From positions 1 to 8,743 of the forward strand of contig CAVJGI010000085.1 in the NCBI GenBank assembly GCA_963649145.1: 8,743 nt of DNA, given 5' to 3'. Below, piece by piece: positions 1 through 5,318 of the stretch. The notes beneath the pieces are model-generated. The model did no database searches. It was given only the letters and a program-made list of their open reading frames with translations, and was not told the origin of the DNA. This DNA comes from SVKR01 sp963649145. Its GTDB lineage: Bacteria; Bacillota; Clostridia; Oscillospirales; Oscillospiraceae. The translations under genes were made by a program, and so were the position numbers. Each line of letters begins with the position of its first letter. Position 1 is the first letter of the stretch.

Positions 1-18
1 CGTTTATTTTACTCCAAA

Positions 19-54
19 CTGTAAACAATCTCCCCGGACATTCTGTAAACAATC
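19..54. repeat. Short direct repeat, 12-bp unit, 24-bp period
   Basis: CTGTAAACAATC occurs exactly at 19-30 and again at 43-54, so the units are 24 bp apart. The 12 bases after each copy share a central CCGG and a few other positions, suggesting a decayed 24-bp tandem unit. No gene is associated within the window, and the element may continue to the left of the edge. It could be a regulator site pair or the end of a larger repeat; the sequence alone does not decide. Confidence 0.5.
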
Positions 55-99
55 ATACCGGTCTATACAGTCCCCGACAGCCCGCTGCTTCTGGAATAT

Positions 100-163
100 C
101 CAAGCTTCTTGCAAACGGGGCGTCGAGGACGCCAGCCCCTACGAAGCATTGCTGGAAGCTTGG
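100..163. repeat. Palindromic intergenic element
   Basis: An outer inverted repeat CCAAGCTTC (100-108) / GAAGCTTGG (155-163) encloses a GC-rich inner hairpin GGCGTC (119-124), loop GAG, GACGCC (128-133), with further GG/CC pairing possible outside it. There is no T-tract, so it is not an intrinsic terminator. It resembles the short structured intergenic repeats scattered through Oscillospiraceae genomes. Family membership is from memory and was not checked. Confidence 0.45.
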
Positions 164-183
164 CGGTTGACGGCAGCTTGCAG

Positions 184-227
184 CCCTCTCAGTCAGCTTC
201 GCTGACAGCTCTCCCAGAGGGAGAGCC
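184..227 (-). repeat. REP-like double-hairpin intergenic repeat (left copy)
   Basis: Two adjacent perfect hairpins: GTCAGC (192-197), loop TTC, GCTGAC (201-206); and GCTCTCCC (208-215), loop AGA, GGGAGAGC (219-226). Read on the minus strand, the order is GGCTCTCCC..GGGAGAGCT, then GTCAGC-GAA-GCTGAC, then TGAG. The same plan recurs at 8645-8694 on the plus strand. This is a common intergenic repeat design in gut Clostridia. It has no T-tract, so it is not a classic terminator. Confidence 0.65.
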
Positions 228-265
228 AAGGGCGAGCCGCGTTGGGAAGGCTTTTTGACAGTCTG

Positions 266-300
266 AAAAAATGCCCTGCCTGACGGCAGGGCAATTTTTT
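266..300. terminator. Bidirectional intrinsic terminator
   Basis: A perfect 8-bp GC-rich stem, GCCCTGCC (273-280), loop TGAC, GGCAGGGC (285-292), is flanked by an A-run on the left (266-270) and six T (295-300) on the right. On the minus strand it gives a hairpin followed by six U, directly after the stop codon of the DUF1667 gene. It is therefore the end of the leftward three-gene operon. It would also stop rightward transcripts coming from the left of the window. Confidence 0.9.
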
Positions 301-652
301 ATGCCTTCTCCATATCCCGCGTCGCGATGACGTCGACGCCGGTGCCTAACAGATCGGGCAGCAGCACGTCTCCGATATGGACGGGGGCGGCGGCGGTTAT
401 GGCGTTGATGGCTGCCATCGCCTCGGACATTTTGTTCTTCGGGATGGGCGCGGCGGTGCGGACCGGAACGCGGGGCAGCGCGCCGCCGGTGAGCCGGACG
501 GTGGTCGTCAGCGTGCGCGTCGGGGCGCAGAGCTCCGCTTTGCCGTATTCCGCGCCGCGGGGACAGGCGTTGCCGCGCACGGCGTAGCCGTTCGCCTCGT
601 CCACGGTCAGGTGACAGCCGCGGGGACAGACGATGCAGGTCAGTTCGGTCAT
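299..652 (-). CDS. DUF1667 domain protein, cysteine-rich partner of the glycerol-3-phosphate oxidoreductase cluster
   Basis: A 117-residue protein, the usual size for DUF1667. The N-terminus is cysteine-rich: Cys6, Cys9 and Cys13 (CIVCPRGC), Cys30 (NACPRG) and Cys42, a pattern suited to an iron-sulfur cluster or metal. The rest holds the conserved prolines and the PKNKM segment seen in the family. It is the last gene of a leftward operon; its ATG overlaps the stop of the upstream oxidoreductase by 4 nt (ATGA), and a strong AAAGGAGG site lies 7 nt upstream. The stop runs straight into the terminator. The family is known to sit beside GlpA-like and NAD/FAD oxidoreductases in Firmicutes. A role as small electron-transfer subunit, replacing GlpC, is inference. 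No membrane helix or signal peptide is visible, so it is probably cytoplasmic. Confidence 0.9.
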   Translation of the reverse strand: MTELTCIVCPRGCHLTVDEANGYAVRGNACPRGAEYGKAELCAPTRTLTTTVRLTGGALPRVPVRTAAPIPKNKMSEAMAAINAITAAAPVHIGDVLLPDLLGTGVDVIATRDMEKA

Positions 653-1926
653 TTTTCCGCCTCCTTTTCCTCTCCGGCGCAGACGGTGATGGGTCCGTCC
701 GCCGGGTCGAGCGCTTCCACGAGCTTCGCCGGGAGCAGCAGCTTCACCATCTCGCTGCTCGTCATAAACGGGCGGCGGAAGCGCGCGATCTGTTTGGCCC
801 CCTGCCGCACCGTGACGGCGGCAGCGCCGCCGTAATGCCCCTTCACGCGGAAGGAGAGCTCGATGCCCCTGCCGAGATTCGCCTTGCGCGCATAGCCCGG
901 CACGGTGTAATTGACGTCCTCGCCGGGGCGAATTTCCAGCGTCTCGCCCTCCGGCACGGGGCCTTCCAGCACGCGCGCGGCGGCGGCGCGCCCGGCGCGG
1001 ACGCTCTCCTCCGTCACGAAGTCGACGAGGTCATGGACCTGAAGCGCGTTGCCGCAGGCGAAAATGCCGGGGACGATTGTCTCGTTATTCTCATACACGA
1101 CCGCGCCGCCGGTGCATCCGAGCGGGATACCCGCCTGACGCGCGAGCTCGTTTTCCGGGATGAGCCCGATGGAGAGCAGCAGCGTGTCGCAGTCAAAAGT
1201 CTTTTCCGTGCCGGGGATGACGCGGCGCTGGGCGTCCACCTCCGCGGCGACGACCTGCTCCACGCGGTGCGCGCCGCGCACGTCCGTCACCGTGTGGCGC
1301 AGCAGCAGGGGGATGTCGAAGTCGACAAGGCACTGCTGCACGTTGCGCGCCAGACCGTCCGGGCGGTCGCCCGCGCCGATGCAGGCGAGCACCTTCGCGC
1401 CTTCGAGCGTCATGCGCCGCGCCATGATGAGCCCGATGTCGCCCGTGCCGCGGATGACGACGCGGCGGCCGACGGAGAGCCCCAGCAGGTTCATATACAT
1501 CTGCGCGGTTCCGGCGGTGAACACACCGGCGGGACGCGCGCCGGGAATACCGACCGCGCCGCGGGCGCGCTCGCGGCAGCCCATGGCGAGCACGATCGTG
1601 TCCGCACTGAGCGCCTCCACCCCGGCGGCGGAGCTCACGAACACCTCGCGCTCCGGCGTCAGCTGGAGCACCATCGTGTCCGTCCTGACCTCCACGCCCG
1701 TGGCGGCGAGCAGCTCGATGAAGCGCCCGGCGTATTCCGGACCGGTAAGCTCCTCCTTGAAGCGGTGGAGCCCGAAGCCGTTATGGATGCACTGGTTCAG
1801 AATGCCGCCGAGCGACTTGTCGCGCTCGATGACGAGGACGGAGCGGAGCCCCGCCTCCCACGCGGCGTGGGCCGCGGCGAGTCCCGCGGGACCGCCGCCG
1901 ATGACGATGAGCTGATAGTGCTTCAA
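649..1926 (-). CDS. NAD(P)/FAD-dependent oxidoreductase, second subunit of the GlpA-like cluster
   Basis: A 425-residue pyridine-nucleotide-disulfide-type flavoprotein. The N-terminal FAD fold starts at once with GGGPAG (residues 10-15). A cysteine follows in the NQCIHNGFG segment near residue 46, then a GCRER motif near 125. A second dinucleotide fold carries GTGDIG near residue 161, and the FAD-closing motif FACGNALQVHDLVD lies near 310. A C-terminal extension of about 80 residues goes beyond the minimal fold. It is related to the alpha subunits of opine/sarcosine/HCN-type oxidases and functionally parallels GlpB. The start codon is TTG at 1926, overlapping the upstream TGA by 4 nt (TTGA), with AAGGGAGG 10 nt before it; no better ATG is present. 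The context between the GlpA-like gene and DUF1667, divergent from glpK, argues for transferring electrons from glycerol-3-phosphate to NAD or another acceptor. The true acceptor is unknown. Confidence 0.88.
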   Translation of the reverse strand: MKHYQLIVIGGGPAGLAAAHAAWEAGLRSVLVIERDKSLGGILNQCIHNGFGLHRFKEELTGPEYAGRFIELLAATGVEVRTDTMVLQLTPEREVFVSSAAGVEALSADTIVLAMGCRERARGAVGIPGARPAGVFTAGTAQMYMNLLGLSVGRRVVIRGTGDIGLIMARRMTLEGAKVLACIGAGDRPDGLARNVQQCLVDFDIPLLLRHTVTDVRGAHRVEQVVAAEVDAQRRVIPGTEKTFDCDTLLLSIGLIPENELARQAGIPLGCTGGAVVYENNETIVPGIFACGNALQVHDLVDFVTEESVRAGRAAAARVLEGPVPEGETLEIRPGEDVNYTVPGYARKANLGRGIELSFRVKGHYGGAAAVTVRQGAKQIARFRRPFMTSSEMVKLLLPAKLVEALDPADGPITVCAGEEKEAEK

Positions 1927-3368
1927 AGGTGCGCGCCTCCCTTCGTCTCGTTGGTCAGAATTTCGCTGCCCGGCTCCTCCAGACAGACCTCCAGCCAGTC
2001 CAGCCCCAGCTCGCGCACGAGCAGCTCGTGGACCTTCGGCGAGCAGAAGCCGCCCTGACAGCGGCCGAGTCCGGCTCCGGTGCGGCGCTTGACCGCGCCG
2101 ATGCTGCGCGGCGGGATCGGGCTGCGCAGCGCCGCGACGATCTCGCCCTCCGTCACCGTTTCGCAGCGGCAGACGACGCGGCCGTAAGCCGGTTCGAGCG
2201 CGATGACGGCGTTTTTCTCCTCCATGGAGAGCTCCTTAAAGCGCACGCGGCGGCGCGTATCGAGAAATTCTGCCTTCTCGCGCAGCGCCAGCCCGTCGGC
2301 GCGGAGCATTTCCGCAACGAGCTCCGCGATGGCGGGGGCGGCGGTGAGTCCGGGGCTCTTGATCCCGGCGAGGTCGATGAAGCCGGGATAAGCCGCGCTC
2401 TCGCCGATGATGAAGTCGTCGCGGTCGGAGTTGGCGCGCACGCCGGCGAAGTTGCGGATATTCTGCCGCAGGTCCACGCCGGGAACGCTGCGCCGCGCGG
2501 CGGCGGCGATGGCGGCGAGTCCGGCGGAGTCCGTGCTGCGGTCGTCCGCCGCACCGATATTGGCGTCCGGTCCGACAATGAGGTTGCCGTGGACCGTCGG
2601 GGACACGAGCACGCCCTTGCCCTTTTCGTTTGGGCACTGGAACACCGTGCAGCCGACGCGCCCGCCCTCGCTCTTGTCGAGCAGGTAATACTGCCCGCGC
2701 GTGGGGATGATCTTGTAGTCCGGCTCTTCCAGCAGAGAGCGCACCGCGGCGGCGTCCACGCCCGCGGCGGAGACGACGAAGCGCGATTCCTGTTCCGCGC
2801 CGTCCTCCGTTTTCACGAGGAATGTGCCGTATTCGGTCCGCTCGATCGCCGTGACGCGCGCGCGAAGATGCAGCTCCACGCCGTTGCGCACGGCGGTCTC
2901 CGCCATCGCGAGCGTGTATTCCCACGGGCAGATGATGCCCGCGGAGGGCGCCCAGAGCGCGGCGGCGACCGTCTCGGCGAGCTCCGGCTCGCGCGCACGC
3001 GCCTCCTCGCCGCTCAGGATCTCCAGCCCCGGCACGCCGTTCGCGCAGCCGCGGTCATAGAGCTTTTGCAGATGCGCCCGGTCGCCCTCGTCAAAGGCGA
3101 GGACCATGCTGCCGCAGGGCAGATAGGGCACATCGAGCCGGGCGCAGATCTCCGGCGCGAGTGCCGCGCCGCGGACGTTGAGCCGCGCCATCGCGGTGCC
3201 CGGCGCGGGGTCGTAGCCCGCGTGGATAATGGCGCTGTTGGCGCGGCTCGTGCCGACGGCGACGTCGCTCCCCGCCTCCAGCACGGCGACGCGCAGATCG
3301 TAGCGCGCAAGGGTATAAGCACAGGCGGCGCCGGTCACGCCGCAGCCGATGATCAATACGTCTAACAT
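1923..3368 (-). CDS. GlpA-like FAD-dependent glycerol-3-phosphate dehydrogenase with C-terminal BFD [2Fe-2S] domain
   Basis: A 481-residue protein. Residues 1-360 are a DAO-type FAD domain with the dinucleotide motif IIGCGVTGAACA (6-17), the conserved TSRANSAIIHAGYD segment (40-53) and a C-terminal FAD contact near GIKSPGLTAAP (335-345). Residues 395-450 are a BFD-like [2Fe-2S] domain with Cys400, Cys402 (CRCE), Cys437 and Cys442 (CQGGFC), as in GlpA. It probably oxidises sn-glycerol-3-phosphate to dihydroxyacetone phosphate. Related LhgO-like enzymes oxidise 2-hydroxyglutarate, but the adjacent glpK favours glycerol. It starts at ATG 3368 with AAGGAAGG 14 nt upstream, a slightly long spacing. 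It is first gene of the operon, driven by the minus promoter at 3407-3435. It has no membrane segment. Calling it glpA is reasonable but rests on motifs and context. Confidence 0.9.
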   Translation of the reverse strand: MLDVLIIGCGVTGAACAYTLARYDLRVAVLEAGSDVAVGTSRANSAIIHAGYDPAPGTAMARLNVRGAALAPEICARLDVPYLPCGSMVLAFDEGDRAHLQKLYDRGCANGVPGLEILSGEEARAREPELAETVAAALWAPSAGIICPWEYTLAMAETAVRNGVELHLRARVTAIERTEYGTFLVKTEDGAEQESRFVVSAAGVDAAAVRSLLEEPDYKIIPTRGQYYLLDKSEGGRVGCTVFQCPNEKGKGVLVSPTVHGNLIVGPDANIGAADDRSTDSAGLAAIAAAARRSVPGVDLRQNIRNFAGVRANSDRDDFIIGESAAYPGFIDLAGIKSPGLTAAPAIAELVAEMLRADGLALREKAEFLDTRRRVRFKELSMEEKNAVIALEPAYGRVVCRCETVTEGEIVAALRSPIPPRSIGAVKRRTGAGLGRCQGGFCSPKVHELLVRELGLDWLEVCLEEPGSEILTNETKGGAHL

Positions 3369-3395
3369 ATCGAAAAGCCGTTCCTTCCTTTTTTC

Positions 3396-3424
3396 TTGAC
3401 AAGACTATTTTACTTTGGGATAAT
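3396..3424 (+). promoter_or_regulatory. glpK promoter
   Basis: TTGACA (3396-3401), a 17-bp spacer, and GATAAT (3419-3424, 5/6 consensus), with a start expected near 3431. The leader to the glpK ATG is about 40 nt, too short for a GlpP-type antiterminator/terminator module, and no terminator is seen in it. Two small palindromes sit here, TCTTG-A-CAAGA (3394-3404) and TGTTG-N5-CAACA (3427-3441). Each overlaps the -35 box of one promoter and the start point of the other, and they could be operators. Confidence 0.78.
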
Positions 3425-3435
3425 GGTGTTGTCAA
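3407..3435 (-). promoter_or_regulatory. Promoter of the leftward oxidoreductase operon
   Basis: On the minus strand a perfect -35 TTGACA (plus positions 3430-3435) is followed by a 17-bp spacer and the -10 TAAAAT (3407-3412, 5/6 consensus). Predicted transcription starts near 3400, giving a leader of about 32 nt that contains the AAGGAAGG ribosome site. The element lies within the same 40 bp as the opposite-strand glpK promoter. Confidence 0.75.
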
Positions 3436-3470
3436 TCAACAAAAACGCTCTTTGGGGAGGTTATCCGCAC

Positions 3471-4958
3471 ATGAAGCAGTATGTCATCGCGCTCGATCAG
3501 GGCACGACGAGCTCCCGCGCCATTGTGTTCGACCGGGAACAGAATATTCGCGGTTTAGCGCAGAAGGAGTTCACCCAGTTTTACCCCAAGCCCGGCTGGG
3601 TGGAGCACAACGCGATGGAGCTTTATTCCAGCCTCGTCTCCGTCATGGCGGAGGTCGTCGCGAAATGCGACCTCACGGGCGCGGACATCGCCTGCATCGG
3701 GCTCACGAACCAGCGCGAGACGACCATCGTCTGGGACCGCGACACGGGAACGCCGGTCTATAACGCCATTGTCTGGCAGTGCCGCCGCACGGCGGAGCTC
3801 TGCGAGGAGATCAAGCGAAACCGCGAGCTCACGGACTACATCCGCGAGAGCACTGGTCTGCTCGTGGACGCTTACTTTTCCGCGACGAAGATCAAGTGGA
3901 TCTTAGATAACGTCCCTGACGCGCGCAAGAAGGCGGAGCAGGGGCGGCTGCTGTTCGGCACGGTGGACTCGTGGATCCTCTGGAAGCTCACCGGCGGGCG
4001 CGTCCACGTCACGGACCGCACGAACGCCTCGCGCACGATGCTCTTCAACATCCACGAAATGGCGTGGGACGCCCGCCTCTGCCGCGAGCTGGATATCCCG
4101 ATGAGCATGCTCCCGGAGGTGCGCAGCAGCAGCGAGATTTACGGCACGACGGACATTCAGGGCACCGCCGTGCCCATCAGCGGCATCGCCGGCGACCAGC
4201 AGTCCTCGCTCTTCGGGCAGGCGTGCCTCGACGCCGGGCAGGTCAAGAACACTTACGGCACGGGCTGCTTCCTGCTCATGAACACCGGCGGCGACTGCGT
4301 TGCGAGCCGCAACGGGCTCGTCACCACCGTGGCGGCGAGCGCGGGCGGCAGCGTGCAGTATGCGCTGGAGGGCAGCGTCTTCGTCGGCGGCGCGGTCATC
4401 CAGTGGGTGCGCGATGAGCTGGGGCTCATCCGCGAGGCGGCGGACAGCGAATATTTCGCCCGCAAGGTGGCGGACACCGGCGGAGTCTACCTCGTCCCGG
4501 CGTTCACGGGGCTCGGCGCGCCCTACTGGGATATGTACGCCCGCGGCGCGATTCTGGGCCTCACGCGCGGCACGAAGCGCGAGCACATCATCCGCGCGGC
4601 GCTGGAATCCATCGCGTTCCAGTCCGCGGACCTCGTCGCCGCGATGGAGAAGGACACCGGCAGCACCATCGGCGAGCTGCGCGTGGACGGCGGCGCGTCG
4701 CGCAACGGCTTTCTGATGCAGTTCCAGTCCGACGTGCTCGACAAGCGCGTCTGCCGCAGCGCCGTCGGGGAGACGACCGCCCTCGGCGCAGCCTGCCTCG
4801 CCGGGCTCGCCGTCGGTGTCTGGCGCGACACGGAGGAGCTGAAGGACGTCTGGCGCGCCGACCGCGTCTTTGCCCCCGAACTGGACGACCGCTCCCGCGA
4901 AGCCACCCTCGCCGGCTGGCACCGCGCCGTCGGCCGGAGTCTGGAGTGGGAGAAATAA
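3471..4958 (+). CDS. glpK: Glycerol kinase
   Basis: Phosphorylates glycerol with ATP to sn-glycerol-3-phosphate in the cytoplasm. The 495-residue length is typical. It has the N-terminal phosphate-binding motif ALDQGTTSSRAIVFD (residues 6-20), the glycerol-binding NQRETT segment, the GIAGDQQSSLFGQ motif, the YGTGCFLL loop, the FGGY signature GLGAPYWDMYARGAILG, and RVDGGASRNGFLMQFQ near the C-terminus. The start at 3471 is chosen because GGGGAGG (3454-3460) lies 10 nt upstream and homology begins immediately; the frame is open upstream only by chance, from a TTG inside the -35 box. The loop that carries the HPr-phosphorylated histidine in many Gram-positive GlpKs (a YHF-type motif before the IAGDQQ motif) reads IYGTTDIQGTAVPIS here, without histidine, so PTS activation of that kind is unlikely. 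It is divergent from the oxidoreductase operon that would consume its product. Confidence 0.97.
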   Translation: MKQYVIALDQGTTSSRAIVFDREQNIRGLAQKEFTQFYPKPGWVEHNAMELYSSLVSVMAEVVAKCDLTGADIACIGLTNQRETTIVWDRDTGTPVYNAIVWQCRRTAELCEEIKRNRELTDYIRESTGLLVDAYFSATKIKWILDNVPDARKKAEQGRLLFGTVDSWILWKLTGGRVHVTDRTNASRTMLFNIHEMAWDARLCRELDIPMSMLPEVRSSSEIYGTTDIQGTAVPISGIAGDQQSSLFGQACLDAGQVKNTYGTGCFLLMNTGGDCVASRNGLVTTVAASAGGSVQYALEGSVFVGGAVIQWVRDELGLIREAADSEYFARKVADTGGVYLVPAFTGLGAPYWDMYARGAILGLTRGTKREHIIRAALESIAFQSADLVAAMEKDTGSTIGELRVDGGASRNGFLMQFQSDVLDKRVCRSAVGETTALGAACLAGLAVGVWRDTEELKDVWRADRVFAPELDDRSREATLAGWHRAVGRSLEWEK

Positions 4959-4986
4959 AAAATCCCCGCCGATAAAAGCGACGGGG
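4957..4986 (-). terminator. Minus-strand intrinsic terminator (end of the small mRNA)
   Basis: An 8-bp stem, plus positions 4964-4971 with 4979-4986, has a 7-nt loop. On the minus RNA the one imperfect pair (4969/4981) becomes G-U, and the hairpin is followed by A then six U (4962-4957) and more U. On the plus strand the pair is a C-A mismatch and no T-tract follows. It is therefore a leftward terminator directly behind the glpK stop. Its natural client is the minus-strand small transcript from 5233. Confidence 0.75.
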
Positions 4987-5015
4987 TTGACAAGACGCGG
5001 AAAACTGCGTATAAT
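4987..5015 (+). promoter_or_regulatory. Perfect-consensus sigma-A promoter for an antisense RNA
   Basis: TTGACA (4987-4992), exactly 17 bp of spacer, TATAAT (5010-5015): a 12/12 match to consensus, the strongest-looking promoter in the window. It starts one base after the terminator hairpin and has no plausible ORF with a ribosome site before the rightward hairpin at 5079-5110. Transcription from about 5021 would run into the 3' end of the minus-strand small ORF. Confidence 0.85.
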
Positions 5016-5020
5016 ACAAG

Positions 5021-5117
5021 ATGAAAAGGGCGCTGCGACAAGCGGTTGGTCCGGTTCGAACTTTTTCTAATTTACCTTAGAAACCGTCACTTGCCGGAGT
5101 GGCGGTTTCTGCGTTTT
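5021..5117 (+). ncRNA. Putative antisense RNA (candidate type I antitoxin)
   Basis: A predicted transcript of about 97 nt runs from the perfect promoter at 4987-5015 to the hairpin and U-run at 5079-5117. No ORF with a ribosome binding site lies in it. It is fully complementary to the 3' portion of the minus-strand small mRNA, including the last codons and the stop of the 25-codon ORF. Its 5' part contains GGGCGCTGC (5028-5036) and CGGTTGGTC (5043-5051), both of which also occur, in the same order, in the leader of the opposing mRNA. It could therefore compete with that leader for pairing to the mRNA 3' region. Boundaries are predicted, not measured. Confidence 0.6.
5079..5117 (+). terminator. 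Plus-strand intrinsic terminator inside the small ORF
   Basis: A 12-bp stem AGAAACCGTCAC (5079-5090), an 8-nt loop, and GTGGCGGTTTCT (5099-5110) are followed by GCG and TTTT (5114-5117). In the plus RNA the single odd pair (5087/5102) is a U-G wobble; in the minus RNA it is an A-C mismatch and no U-run follows. The hairpin therefore serves rightward transcription: the antisense RNA and possibly glpK readthrough. Its U-run is short, so termination may be partial. Confidence 0.7.
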
Positions 5118-5164
5118 ACCATTATCGTGACCGTGAAAGGCCCCAGATGAAATGTAAGTCGCAT
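5087..5164 (-). CDS. 25-residue hydrophobic-basic peptide, candidate type I toxin
   Basis: A short ORF, ATG at 5164 to TGA at 5087-5089. The peptide begins MRLTFHLGPFTVTIMV, a hydrophobic stretch with alternating beta-branched residues, and ends in a strongly basic tail KRRNRHSGK. The ribosome site AAGGGGGTGA (5170-5179) has ideal spacing and differs from AGGAGGTGA by one base, so translation is likely. The site is held in a GAAA-loop hairpin (5170-5188). The gene has its own promoter (5239-5267) and terminator (4957-4986), and an opposite-strand promoter fires an antisense RNA over its 3' end. Small size, a hydrophobic core with basic tail, a masked ribosome site and an antisense RNA together match type I toxins such as the AapA, TxpA or Fst types in plan, but I do not recognise the sequence family with certainty. 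Toxicity is inference; a benign membrane peptide or leader peptide remains possible. Confidence 0.6.
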   Translation of the reverse strand: MRLTFHLGPFTVTIMVKRRNRHSGK

Positions 5165-5169
5165 TGTCT

Positions 5170-5188
5170 CACCCCCTTTCGGGTGGTG
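5170..5188 (-). promoter_or_regulatory. Hairpin masking the ribosome binding site of the small ORF
   Basis: On the minus strand CACCACCC (5188-5181) pairs with GGGGGTG (5176-5170) around a GAAA tetraloop (5180-5177), with one bulged A at 5184: seven pairs, six of them G-C. The 3' arm is the Shine-Dalgarno sequence itself, so ribosome access should be limited unless the stem is opened. Confidence 0.65.
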
Positions 5189-5238
5189 TGACCAACCGTC
5201 TGCCGTTTGAGCAGCGCCCTGCCCTTGCGGGCGGGTCT

Positions 5239-5267
5239 ATTGTAGCATACCGTGCAGCGCTTGTCCA
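5239..5267 (-). promoter_or_regulatory. Promoter of the small-peptide mRNA
   Basis: On the minus strand: -35 TGGACA (plus 5262-5267), 17-bp spacer, and an extended -10 TGC-TACAAT (TACAAT at plus 5239-5244). Start is expected near 5233, giving a leader of about 69 nt before the ATG at 5164. The leader opens with a GCAA-capped hairpin (5236 to 5218, with one bulge), which may protect the 5' end of the RNA. Confidence 0.7.
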
Positions 5268-5275
5268 CGGTTTTT

Positions 5276-5318
5276 TGACGAGATTCCCGGAGTTCTCCGG
5301 GGATCTCGTCATTTTTTT
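5276..5318 (+). terminator. Strong plus-strand intrinsic terminator
   Basis: A 15-bp stem, arms 5276-5290 and 5297-5311, encloses a 6-nt loop AGTTCT (5291-5296). It has one G-U pair on the plus RNA and is followed by seven T (5312-5318). On the minus strand a run of A follows instead, so it works rightward only. It would stop any glpK or antisense readthrough before it enters mobB from the wrong side. The mobB stop codon (5309-5311) lies in its right arm. Confidence 0.8.

Noticed and set aside
835..3365. Long open frames on the plus strand (835-2058 and 1929-3365) opposite the oxidoreductase genes
   Set aside because: They mirror GC-rich codon structure of the real minus-strand genes, are rich in Arg/Ala/His/Asp with no domain motifs, and lack ribosome sites.
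3396..3470. 25-residue N-terminal extension of glycerol kinase
   Set aside because: It would start at a TTG inside the -35 box and span the promoter; the ribosome site and homology both indicate 3471.
3903..4922. Long minus-strand open frame opposite glpK
   Set aside because: Shadow of glpK codon bias; no recognisable motifs or start signals.
4870..5070. 66-codon plus-strand ORF across the glpK end and the antisense promoter
   Set aside because: It overlaps glpK out of frame, has no ribosome site at its start, and is better explained by the terminator and promoter it crosses.
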